Assembly (NCBI GenBank): GCA_015490695.1 | Contig: WFXK01000265.1 | Location: 1 to 10,166 of the forward strand | Source: Bacteroidota bacterium | Lineage (GTDB): Bacteria; Bacteroidota; Bacteroidia; SpSt-205; S141-50 | Direction: 5' to 3' | DNA: 10,166 nucleotides | Shown here: positions 1 to 6,056 of the stretch, piece by piece | Layout: each line of letters opens with the position of its first letter | Position numbering within the stretch: position 1 is the stretch's first letter | Notes under the pieces: model-generated | The model's database searches: none | What the model saw: the letters and a program-made list of their open reading frames with translations, nothing else | What the model was told of the DNA's origin: nothing | Position numbers and translations under genes: made by a program

Positions 1-75
1 CTCAAATGCCAGCCGGTGATACCTTTTTTTAAATATACTAAAAAGAGCAGTAAGCACTGCAGGAGGAATTACCAT
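1..75 (-). CDS. Start of an unrecognised membrane protein (partial, runs off the left edge)
   Basis: A reading frame of 25 codons is open from an ATG at 75-73 to the left edge. It begins MVIPPAVLTALFSIF and continues with KKRYHR, which reads like a membrane helix followed by a positively charged cytoplasmic stretch. The ATG overlaps the stop codon of the preceding membrane-protein gene (ATGGTAA), a layout typical of translational coupling. The same frame has a stop about 50 bases upstream of this ATG, so it is not simply a long extension of another gene. No Shine-Dalgarno sequence is visible, as for most genes here. Too little is present to name a family. It could also be the out-of-frame remainder of the preceding gene after a frameshift. 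Confidence 0.45.
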   Translation of the reverse strand, partial: MVIPPAVLTALFSIFKKRYHRLAFE

Positions 76-626
76 AGAAACTGCAAAAGAGTAGGAATGA
101 CTTTTGTTGTATTTCTAAACCAATAAGCGGGGATTAAAAAGAGGGCGATAATTATCGCCTCACTTAAATGAAGGGGTAATTGCCATTGAAGTCCTTGAGG
201 GATTTGCAAAAAATAAAGGTACATGGCGAAGAAGAAGAAGAGCACATAGGCTAAAAGGTTATTAAAGCGGTAAGAGGCGGCTAAGAGCTGAGCCCAACTA
301 AGGCTCCATAACAGCAACAACCAAGGGATACCTTTAACCAAAGGAGAAATAGGTCCTGCTGCAAAATAAGCATAACGGTAATAAATCCAATGGTATTGGG
401 GGAAAGAGCGGTAATATTGTTCAAAAGTGGCAATCGGTAAAATAAGGGCTTTATCAAAAGGCAGTATTTTTAGGGTTATAGAAAGGGCAAATGGGTTAAA
501 GAAAGCATAAACAAAGAGCACAGATAACAGTAATAAAAGCAACCACAATCCCCAAAAGTGCCAACGTTGTCTTTTTAAAAAAGCCCATGTAAAGTCATGC
601 AGCCGCAAATAGGGGAAATCTTTCAT
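69..626 (-). CDS. Unrecognised integral membrane protein, about four helices
   Basis: A 185-residue protein that I do not recognise. The N-terminus is short and basic, with an LKRQRW motif near residue 18. Hydrophobic segments follow at about residues 25-43, 99-116, 121-141 and 153-170. A Tyr-rich loop (YYRSFPQYHWIYYRYAYF, about residues 71-88) lies between helices 1 and 2. Positively charged residues before helix 1 suggest an N-terminus inside the cell. It has no cysteine pair, nucleotide-binding motif or visible active-site signature. Its ATG overlaps the TGA of the PorD-type gene (ATGA), so it is very probably translated from the same message and coupled to it. Its stop overlaps the start of the next membrane-protein gene. 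The position suggests an envelope role, but this is inference from neighbours only. The layout faintly resembles small exosortase-associated membrane proteins, which I could not support. Confidence 0.8.
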   Translation of the reverse strand: MKDFPYLRLHDFTWAFLKRQRWHFWGLWLLLLLLSVLFVYAFFNPFALSITLKILPFDKALILPIATFEQYYRSFPQYHWIYYRYAYFAAGPISPLVKGIPWLLLLWSLSWAQLLAASYRFNNLLAYVLFFFFAMYLYFLQIPQGLQWQLPLHLSEAIIIALFLIPAYWFRNTTKVIPTLLQFLW

Positions 627-1534
627 TGACGCTCTTTAATTTGATTATAATAGCGCATGTTTGCAGGGTCTAATTGACGTATGATTTGTAAAAAGCGTTG
701 TTTTTGTAAGTCGGTCGCATTTCTAAACATTTGGACTAATTCTTGGGTTTTAGTTCGCACAAAGATACGCGGCATGATGGTATTGGGATTGCTTTGGAAA
801 AGTTTTCGCAATTGGTCTAAACACTGCAGTACGATTTCTCTTCCTTGGTCTACGTCTTGGTACATGTGGTCTAAAGCTTTTCGGTGGTAGTCATAATAAA
901 CTTGATGAAGGACTTGATAGCTGCCGTTGAGCATGTTTTCCAGCACCCAATAGCGGTTGTTCGTTCCATCTAAGGCTTTCCAACCGCTTTCACCGCTTTC
1001 CTGAGCTAAGTTCAAAATCTCTTGCGCTTTTCTAAAATAAGGGATTCCACTTCCTTTACCAAAAGAATCATAATCAAAACCTAAAATCATATAAGCCCAG
1101 AAGTTTAAAATGGAAGTTAGGTTATCAATGTAGGTTGTTGTGGAAAATTGTAGTGGTTGCATGGGGTTGTAGTTGATTTTGAAGTCTTTGTCTATGTAGT
1201 TGAAAATCACGGTTTCATAGGTGCTTGCATAGACAGGACGAATCACTTGGATTTGCATCGTGCCTTCAAAACGGTCTACAGAAGGGTTGGTTTGAATAAT
1301 GATAGTAATGTTACAGCGGATGCGTTCATGGGGTTCAAAGTGGTCGTTTGTCCATTTATTTTGATTTAAGTACTGTGTAATAGCTTGCTTTAGTTGCTCT
1401 AAGATACTTCTATCAAGACTTTGCAGTCTGGGGGCTTGGATAGTAACTTGACACTGTAGCTCTTGGGCTTTAATCTGCCCAAAAATCCAAAATAGGCTGA
1501 TGGCTAAAACGATAACGTTGGTCATAAACGGCAT
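623..1534 (-). CDS. porD: PorD-type protein (DUF4835 family), type IX secretion-associated
   Basis: This 303-residue protein matches the DUF4835 family of Bacteroidota, annotated in many genomes as the type IX secretion protein PorD. A signal peptide (hydrophobic VIVLAISLFWIFG, then KAQ) leads straight into AQELQCQVTI, the family's usual mature start. Family landmarks include KWTNDHFEPHERIRCNI (about 61-77), RPVYASTYETVIFNY (99-113), a WAYMILGFDYDSFG segment (about 146-159) with GIPYFRKAQEILNLAQ after it, and GWKALDGTNNRYW (184-196). The length is normal for the family. The start could be the first Met or the fourth residue, also Met. The first 65 bases overlap the end of the pseudouridine synthase gene in another frame, and the stop overlaps the next start (ATGA). 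The protein is presumably exported to the periplasm. The family call is firm, but the exact T9SS role comes from family naming. Confidence 0.88.
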   Translation of the reverse strand: MPFMTNVIVLAISLFWIFGQIKAQELQCQVTIQAPRLQSLDRSILEQLKQAITQYLNQNKWTNDHFEPHERIRCNITIIIQTNPSVDRFEGTMQIQVIRPVYASTYETVIFNYIDKDFKINYNPMQPLQFSTTTYIDNLTSILNFWAYMILGFDYDSFGKGSGIPYFRKAQEILNLAQESGESGWKALDGTNNRYWVLENMLNGSYQVLHQVYYDYHRKALDHMYQDVDQGREIVLQCLDQLRKLFQSNPNTIMPRIFVRTKTQELVQMFRNATDLQKQRFLQIIRQLDPANMRYYNQIKERQ

Positions 1535-2573
1535 ACTTGGGAGGAATCTTTACATGAAAGAACGCTTCTAATTTACGTAATAGTATTTGAAAATTATCAG
1601 GTAGGGGGCTGGAGAAGTAATAAAACTTTTGTTGTGTAGGGTGTTTAAAGCCTAAGGTTCTGGCATGTAGGGCTTGATAGGGCATCAAACTAAGGCAATC
1701 GTTCATAAAGCGTTTATAGGCATTAGAGGGTTTACCTCGTAGGATTCTATGTCCACCATAAAAAGCATCTCCAAACAAAGGATGGTTTTTGTATTTAAAA
1801 TGGACACGGATTTGATGGGTACGTCCTGTTTCTAATTTACATTGCAATAGGGTTAGTACTCCGAAACGAGCCAGCACTTTAAAATGGGTTACAGCGTGTT
1901 TGCCATGTTCGCCATCTTCATAAACTTGATAGCGCTTTCTATCTCTTGCGCTTCTTCCTATATGTCCGACAATCGTTCCTCTATCTTCTTCAATATTGCC
2001 CCAGACTAAGCAGTAATAGATACGTTCAGCTTGTCTTAAAAAGAATTGCTTGGCTAATTGGTCGTAAGCCCATTCGTTTTTTGCGATGACTAACAACCCT
2101 GATGTTCCTTTATCTATGCGGTGGACTAAACCGGGACGTAAAGGTGGGTCCTCTTGTTTGTTCGGTAATTTTCTTAAATGATATAATAAGGCATTGATTA
2201 AAGTTCCACGATAGTTTCCACTGCCAGGATGGACCACCATTCCAGCAGGCTTATTGATGACCAACAAGTGGGGGTCTTCGTAGATGATGTTTAAAGGTAG
2301 GTTTTCAGGGACTAAGTCTGTAGAGGGCGGATAAGGCAGTGCTAAAACGATTTCATCAAAGGGTTTAACCTTATAGGAGAGCTTAACTTGTTTTCCGTTA
2401 ACGAGCAAGAAGCCCAGTTCTGCTGCTTTTTTGATTCGGGAACGGGTAAGATAGCGAGTTTTTTGTACTAACCATTTATCAATGCGTTCGGGTTGTTGTC
2501 CTGCATCTACGGTGAAACGATGGTGCTCGTAGATGCCCGGTTCATTAAAGGGTGTTAATTTCGTCCATGTCAT
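1470..2573 (-). CDS. rluD: RluA-family 23S rRNA/tRNA pseudouridine synthase, RluD-like
   Basis: This 367-residue enzyme isomerises uridine to pseudouridine in structured RNA. An S4-like RNA-binding domain covers about residues 29-75 (RIDKWLVQ, then SRIKKAAELGFLLVNGK). The RluA catalytic domain follows: VINKPAGMVVHPG (105-117), HRIDKGTSGLLVIAK (151-165) with the catalytic Asp at 154, and LETGRTHQIRVHF (248-260). I chose the ATG at 2573. The longer frame to 2639 would overlap the upstream gene by about 95 bases and add a tail atypical of the family, whereas this start overlaps it by 29. The C-terminus runs about 28 residues past where relatives usually end, and its last part is encoded by DNA that also encodes the PorD signal peptide. 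RluD modifies the helix 69 loop of 23S rRNA in other bacteria; which member of the family this is cannot be settled from sequence. Confidence 0.9.
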   Translation of the reverse strand: MTWTKLTPFNEPGIYEHHRFTVDAGQQPERIDKWLVQKTRYLTRSRIKKAAELGFLLVNGKQVKLSYKVKPFDEIVLALPYPPSTDLVPENLPLNIIYEDPHLLVINKPAGMVVHPGSGNYRGTLINALLYHLRKLPNKQEDPPLRPGLVHRIDKGTSGLLVIAKNEWAYDQLAKQFFLRQAERIYYCLVWGNIEEDRGTIVGHIGRSARDRKRYQVYEDGEHGKHAVTHFKVLARFGVLTLLQCKLETGRTHQIRVHFKYKNHPLFGDAFYGGHRILRGKPSNAYKRFMNDCLSLMPYQALHARTLGFKHPTQQKFYYFSSPLPDNFQILLRKLEAFFHVKIPPKYAVYDQRYRFSHQPILDFWAD

Positions 2574-3603
2574 TGTAGTGCCATTTCCCTTTAATGATAC
2601 CGTTTTCAAGATATAAAAAGCCTGGGTTGGAGCGTACAATAGTTTTTACTGTGGTTTGGTCTTGTCCTGCAATGCAAAAGGTAGGATGGTATTTTTGTTT
2701 GAATTGTTCAATTACCTTGGATGGGCTTGCTGTTCCCATCATGACCTTAAAGCCTTTTTGTTGCCATTGTTTCGCTAAGGCAACCATTTTTTTTGCTACT
2801 TCATCAGGGATTTTTGCTAAGTCTTCTGAAAAAATGAGAATCACTTTTCCTTTAAATTCATCTTCACATTCTAAGGAAAATGGCACATAGTCTCTGGCGA
2901 TGATAAGTCCTGTTTTAGGGTCTGTATGAGTAGTATTATATTGTAAGTCTGCACCAATGTGATAGGGACGAAAGTCTATAATAGGGAGATGGTTATAAGT
3001 GTAGTAACCTAAGAAGATGATAGCAAAGAATGTAGCGATGACCAAGATGGTGTTAACGGCAAAGGATGGGATAAGGGGTTGGATAGCATCCCGATAAAGG
3101 AATAGAAAGCCGATGAGGAATAGAAGGATGACATCTTTTGAAAAAGATTGCCATGGCGTAAGACGTAAAGCATCGCCGAAACAACCACAATCATGAATGC
3201 TACGAGTGATAGCAGCAAAACCTGTTAAAAAAGTAAAGAACACAATCATTGCTAATAATAAAGAGGTTGTGAAAGATGAGAACCATCCCATTAGAAGGGC
3301 TACAGCTAAGAAGGTTTCTATCGTAGCTATCAATGCGGCAATAGCTAAGGAATGAGGGCCAAAGACCTCATAAGGTAAGCCAAAGAATTGTTCGAAGACG
3401 TGGAAGTATTCTTCTAATTTATAGCTAAAGCCCAGAAGGTCGTTAAGTTTAATGAGTCCAGAGATGAGAAATAGTACACCTACGAGGATACGACTTAGGT
3501 GGAGGAATATGCGCGTGCTTGCAGGTAGGGTTTGTTTTTTTTGTCCTAAACTGAGATAACGTCGGAATTTCGGTTCTTCTTCAGGGTTTTGCCACCATTC
3601 CAT
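2545..3603 (-). CDS. BT_3928-type DoxX/MauE membrane protein with thioredoxin-like C-terminus
   Basis: A 352-residue protein resembling the BT_3928 family of Bacteroidota. After a soluble N-terminus (about 1-30) it has a DoxX/MauE-like four-helix membrane domain, starting at SRILVGVLFLISGLIKLND (37-55). A DCGCFGD motif (Cys139, Cys141) is followed by LTPWQSFSKD, and a further helix lies near 183-203. Then comes HLPIIDFRPYHIGADL and a thioredoxin-fold-like domain (about 240-345) without a CXXC pair. It contains GTASPSKVIEQF, TIVRSNPGFLYL and GKWHYND, all family landmarks. The middle section seems shorter than in the relatives I know. Redox or electron-transfer work in the membrane is plausible from the MauE likeness, but the family's function is unknown. 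The gene starts 2 bases after the 190-residue gene's stop and overlaps the next start by 29 bases. Confidence 0.85.
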   Translation of the reverse strand: MEWWQNPEEEPKFRRYLSLGQKKQTLPASTRIFLHLSRILVGVLFLISGLIKLNDLLGFSYKLEEYFHVFEQFFGLPYEVFGPHSLAIAALIATIETFLAVALLMGWFSSFTTSLLLAMIVFFTFLTGFAAITRSIHDCGCFGDALRLTPWQSFSKDVILLFLIGFLFLYRDAIQPLIPSFAVNTILVIATFFAIIFLGYYTYNHLPIIDFRPYHIGADLQYNTTHTDPKTGLIIARDYVPFSLECEDEFKGKVILIFSEDLAKIPDEVAKKMVALAKQWQQKGFKVMMGTASPSKVIEQFKQKYHPTFCIAGQDQTTVKTIVRSNPGFLYLENGIIKGKWHYNDMDEINTL

Positions 3604-3605
3604 AG

Positions 3606-4178
3606 TTATTCACCCATTTGGGATTGGATTTCGTCTAAGGGGAGGCTGAAGAGTTCAAAGTCTGGAAATTGGTTACCTACGAGTTTAAATTTTTTAACGT
3701 AGATGGCTATAGACCTTTTATTTTTTTGGCCGAACTCCATAAGTTCATCAAGGTAGTTTTGGACGTCTCGGTGATATTGTTTATAGTAGGTTGCTTTGAA
3801 GCGTTCCTTTTCGAAGGTGCGTTCGTAGTAGAAGTAGATGCTAAGCAGGGGTTTCATTAGTTGTTGTTCTTCTTCTTCAAAGTCTCCTGTAGCAAAGGCG
3901 TCTATGAGGTATTGCAGGGTTGCTCGTGCGCTTTCGTCGTTATGGATGAAGCGGAATAAGGGGTCCCAAAACAGATAGGGAATGTAGATACCTCCTGCGT
4001 ATTCTGAAGCCGTTCTTAAGAAATAGTCATAAACGTCAGGATATTTTTCTTTAAGTTCATAGAGCGCTTTGTGTAGTTTTTTGAACGCTTCTATGGTTTG
4101 TTGTTTTCGGGTTTCTTCATCTTCACGGTAGAAGTTTTCTATTTTATCTAGGTTTTCATCAATTTTTTGTATTTGCAT
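3606..4178 (-). CDS. Unrecognised 190-residue soluble helical protein
   Basis: I do not recognise a family. The protein is acidic and strongly helical in character, rich in Glu, Lys, Phe and Tyr, with no signal peptide, membrane helix or cysteine. The N-terminal part (about 1-50) alternates charged and hydrophobic residues like a helical hairpin or short coiled coil. An aromatic patch, GGIYIPYLFWDPLFRFIH (about 62-79), is the most distinctive stretch and the best search handle. An acidic run, GDFEEEEQQ, sits near 98-106. It starts 26 bases beyond a terminator-like hairpin and ends 2 bases before the BT_3928-type start, so it is probably the first gene of the operon and coupled to that membrane protein. 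A cytoplasmic partner of that protein is a guess from position. No TAnnTTTG promoter lies in the short space upstream. Confidence 0.8.
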   Translation of the reverse strand: MQIQKIDENLDKIENFYREDEETRKQQTIEAFKKLHKALYELKEKYPDVYDYFLRTASEYAGGIYIPYLFWDPLFRFIHNDESARATLQYLIDAFATGDFEEEEQQLMKPLLSIYFYYERTFEKERFKATYYKQYHRDVQNYLDELMEFGQKNKRSIAIYVKKFKLVGNQFPDFELFSLPLDEIQSQMGE

Positions 4179-4203
4179 AGGTTTTAGTGTTTAATTTTAA
4201 TTA

Positions 4204-4229
4204 AAAAGGGCTCACAGAGGAGCCCTTTT
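4204..4229 (-). terminator. Rho-independent terminator hairpin after tRNA-Cys
   Basis: A perfect 10-base-pair inverted repeat (AAAAGGGCTC paired with GAGCCCTTTT) encloses a 6-base loop. On the minus strand it begins 2 bases after the tRNA 3' end, and the stem runs into a T tract (CCCTTTTTAATT). This is the form of an intrinsic terminator for the tRNA transcript. The flanking A and T runs make it look symmetric, so it could work in both directions. Its position 26 bases before the next gene's start means it could also act as an attenuator, if the downstream operon relies on read-through. Confidence 0.85.
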
Positions 4230-4231
4230 AG

Positions 4232-4302
4232 AGGCGACGGGCGGATTCGAACCGCCGTACACGGTTTTGCAGACCGCTGCCTAGCCACTCGGCCACGTCG
4301 CC
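4232..4302 (-). tRNA. tRNA-Cys (anticodon GCA)
   Basis: The minus strand folds into a full cloverleaf of 71 bases. The acceptor stem is GGCGACG with CGTCGCC, the short D stem is GCC/GGC, and the anticodon stem is GCGGT/ACCGT around the loop CTGCAAA, giving anticodon GCA. The variable loop is 4 bases, and the T stem GGCGG/CCGCC encloses TTCGAAT. The unpaired base before the CCA position is U, a known identity element of tRNA-Cys. The 3' CCA is not encoded and must be added by nucleotidyltransferase. It sits between the DUF6089 gene (22 bases upstream) and a terminator. Confidence 0.97.
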
Positions 4303-4311
4303 ATCGCAGTG

Positions 4312-4319
4312 CAAAGTTA
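4312..4319 (-). promoter_or_regulatory. Bacteroidota-type -7 element for tRNA-Cys
   Basis: On the minus strand the sequence TAACTTTG matches the Bacteroidota -7 consensus TAnnTTTG exactly, ending 9 bases before the mature tRNA 5' end. It lies in the gap after the DUF6089 gene's stop. I see no convincing TTG at the -33 position, which would fall inside the 3' end of that gene. A start only a few bases before the mature tRNA is plausible. This is inference from the motif and position. Confidence 0.6.
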
Positions 4320-4324
4320 TAAAA

Positions 4325-5404
4325 TTATCGGCGGAATCGGAAGCGCGGACAACGTTCCTTAGCGCTCAAGATATAGGTGAGGGTAAATCCTGTGAAAGCA
4401 TACCAATCTAATTGATTGGGTTGTCCTCGTCGTTCAGAAGTTTCTCCTCTAGCTGCAATCTCTGCTTGTTGTACCTTATAAGCGCTTTGTAATTGGTCTG
4501 GTGGTAAAATGCCTGCCATAACCATGGCAATTTGATTGCCAAAGTCAGTATAGAAGCTTCTATCCGAAAAGAGCGCTGCTTCAGGTTTATTAGATGCTAA
4601 CAAAGCCAAGGGGTCCGGATATAATTGTGAACTTACATCATCTAAGTAATCGGTAAAGGTTTTACGTAGACCAATAAAGAAGCGTAAATCCCAACGTTCT
4701 GCTAATTTCCAGCGAACGCCTGCGCCAATAGGGATAGAGATTTGGGTTGTGGAGTAGGGTTCTGGATAAATATCATTAGGGTCGTTTAAGTATTGTCCTT
4801 CTGTCCCTAAGGGTTTTAAAGGAACCTTAGAATTGGGTTTGATACCAAAACGGGTTTCTAATTCAGGGTAGATTTCAAACCAAGATTCTTCAGGGGTAGC
4901 TTTAGGGTTGAAGTTAAATACGGCGATTCCTGCGAACACAAATGGAGACCAGTCGGGACGGAAGCGCCAATGACGTTCATTTTTATAGAATTCATAGCCG
5001 ATATAGGCAGAAAATTCTGTTATGTGGGAAGTAAAGTTTAGGTTTCTTAGGCGTCTTGGGTCATAGGTTTTATTCATTTTAGAGTCGTCAGCGCCAATCC
5101 ATCCTTGACGGAAGGCTAATCCCAAGTAGAGATTGGGATGGAAGTGCCATTCAAAGTCTGCACCTAAACCCGGACGTATGAGCTTAAAGGGGTTTCCCAC
5201 GTTGTTATTAGCACCTGCGACGAACACATTCCACCAGTCAAAGCCGTTATCGTCTAAGTCGCCTTGATAATGGGCAATACCTAAGGAGAGTCCTAAGGCG
5301 CCATAGTTGTTAAAGTGACGACGTCTACGCCTTTGTGCTTCCACATCACTAAATACCCCCACCATCCATAGCACAACCAGCAACAAAAGCCCTGCTCTAC
5401 GCAT
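4325..5404 (-). CDS. DUF6089-family outer-membrane beta-barrel protein, PorG-like
   Basis: A 359-residue protein of the DUF6089 type, the family that includes the T9SS protein PorG. A signal peptide (MRRAGLLLLVVLWMVGVFSD, cleavage after VEAQ) is followed by an arginine run. Family landmarks are LGIAHYQGDL (41-50), RRLRNLNFTSHITEFS (117-132), SPFVFAGIAVFNFNPKA (153-169), PLGTEGQYL (198-206), YSTTQISIPIGAGVRW (217-232) and KTFTDYLDDVSSQLY (248-262). It ends DWYAFTGFTLTYIL then CPRFRFRR. It is longer than typical PorG (about 230 residues) because of loops near 175-200 and 265-330, and fits the long DUF6089 paralogues of Cytophagales-like bacteria, so true PorG identity is uncertain. I chose the ATG at 5404 over the one at 5416, because the signal peptide then starts with MRR and the promoter leaves a leader of about 20 bases. 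Confidence 0.85.
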   Translation of the reverse strand: MRRAGLLLLVVLWMVGVFSDVEAQRRRRRHFNNYGALGLSLGIAHYQGDLDDNGFDWWNVFVAGANNNVGNPFKLIRPGLGADFEWHFHPNLYLGLAFRQGWIGADDSKMNKTYDPRRLRNLNFTSHITEFSAYIGYEFYKNERHWRFRPDWSPFVFAGIAVFNFNPKATPEESWFEIYPELETRFGIKPNSKVPLKPLGTEGQYLNDPNDIYPEPYSTTQISIPIGAGVRWKLAERWDLRFFIGLRKTFTDYLDDVSSQLYPDPLALLASNKPEAALFSDRSFYTDFGNQIAMVMAGILPPDQLQSAYKVQQAEIAARGETSERRGQPNQLDWYAFTGFTLTYILSAKERCPRFRFRR

Positions 5405-5431
5405 AGGAATACACATTTAAGGAATGATGGA

Positions 5432-5462
5432 CAAAATTACAACTTTCTTTTATAAATGCAAA
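5432..5462 (-). promoter_or_regulatory. Bacteroidota-type promoter for the DUF6089 gene
   Basis: On the minus strand TTTG (5462-5459) and TAATTTTG (5439-5432) are separated by 19 bases. This matches the -33/-7 consensus of the Bacteroidota primary sigma factor in sequence and in spacing. Transcription would start near 5425, about 20 bases before the chosen ATG. The -33 element lies inside the last codons of the TenI-like gene, so the promoter gives the DUF6089 gene its own message independent of that gene. Confidence 0.75.
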
Positions 5463-6001
5463 CGACAAAATCTTCTTATGGAGGCAATTCCCTTAACGCC
5501 ACATTGTAAACACTTTTCTACATGGTACTTCGTCACAATTCCTCCTAGTGCCCAAATAGGTAAGGGACTTTGTTCTACCGCTTTTTTTAAATAAGTAATA
5601 CCTAAAGCAGGTATACGGGGATGGCTTGCTGTAGGGAAAATAGGACTTAAAAAAGCATAGTGGAAACCATGAACCTTTGCCCAAAACAACGTCGCAATGG
5701 AATGGGCAGAAAATCCTTTAATAGCTGTGGGAAAATCCCGAGCACTAAGAACGGTTTGACTATTAAAATGTAAAATTGCTGGCATGTGTTTAAAATAAGG
5801 TATTAACCGAGCATGCAGTATATAGCGCTGAGGTTCCTTTTGAAAGTGTTGTTGTAGCCAGTCAAGAACTTTTTTATCCTTAGGCAGGGTTCTAATTAAA
5901 TAGTGTTCTGCTCCTTGTTGTTGGGCATAAAGCCTCCATTGTTTCCACTGGTCTAAGGTTGAAAGGCTCTCAGGTGAAATGGCGATAAAGCGTTTTAGCA
6001 T
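5450..6001 (-). CDS. TenI/ThiE-like protein (thiamine phosphate synthase superfamily)
   Basis: This 183-residue protein has the C-terminal features of the ThiE/TenI (beta/alpha)8 barrel fold: GFSAHS (96-101), HYAFLSPIFPTASHP (114-128), PALGITYLKKAV (131-142), WALGGI (150-155) and GVKGIASIRRF (168-178). ThiE couples hydroxymethylpyrimidine pyrophosphate to thiazole phosphate. However, the N-terminal half lacks the usual INDR and DGVHLGQxD motifs: the matching regions read ILHAR and AILHFNSQ, so the two magnesium-binding aspartates appear to be missing. The TenI thiazole tautomerase histidine motif is not evident either. The protein is shorter than ThiE (about 210). The enzyme activity is therefore doubtful and it may be a TenI-like protein of other function. 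No other thiamine gene is nearby. It diverges from the barrel-protein gene across about 55 bases. Confidence 0.75.
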   Translation of the reverse strand: MLKRFIAISPESLSTLDQWKQWRLYAQQQGAEHYLIRTLPKDKKVLDWLQQHFQKEPQRYILHARLIPYFKHMPAILHFNSQTVLSARDFPTAIKGFSAHSIATLFWAKVHGFHYAFLSPIFPTASHPRIPALGITYLKKAVEQSPLPIWALGGIVTKYHVEKCLQCGVKGIASIRRFCRLHL

Positions 6002-6005
6002 TTTA

Positions 6006-6031
6006 TTGCAAAGAAAAAAAATCTACTTTTG
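6006..6031 (+). promoter_or_regulatory. Bacteroidota-type promoter for the barrel-protein gene
   Basis: TACTTTTG at 6024-6031 matches the -7 consensus TAnnTTTG exactly. A TTG at 6006-6008 is the best -33 candidate, but the 15-base gap is shorter than usual, so the -33 is weak. A start near 6037 would leave a leader of about 20 bases before the ATG at 6057. I found no equally good element facing the opposite way for the divergent TenI-like gene. Confidence 0.65.
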
Positions 6032-6056
6032 CGTCGGAACTTAAAAAGCACTTCCT

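Noticed and set aside
69..100. A frameshift joining the 185-residue membrane protein to the partial one
   Set aside because: The 185-residue protein ends after a complete helix and its stop overlaps a good ATG, which fits two coupled genes. A frameshift cannot be fully excluded without relatives.
681..1369. Plus-strand frames opposite the PorD-type gene
   Set aside because: They are short, lack family features and promoters, and lie antisense to a well-supported gene.
2574..2639. A 22-residue N-terminal extension of the pseudouridine synthase
   Set aside because: It would overlap the BT_3928-type gene by 95 bases and resembles no family N-terminus. The ATG at 2573 fits better.
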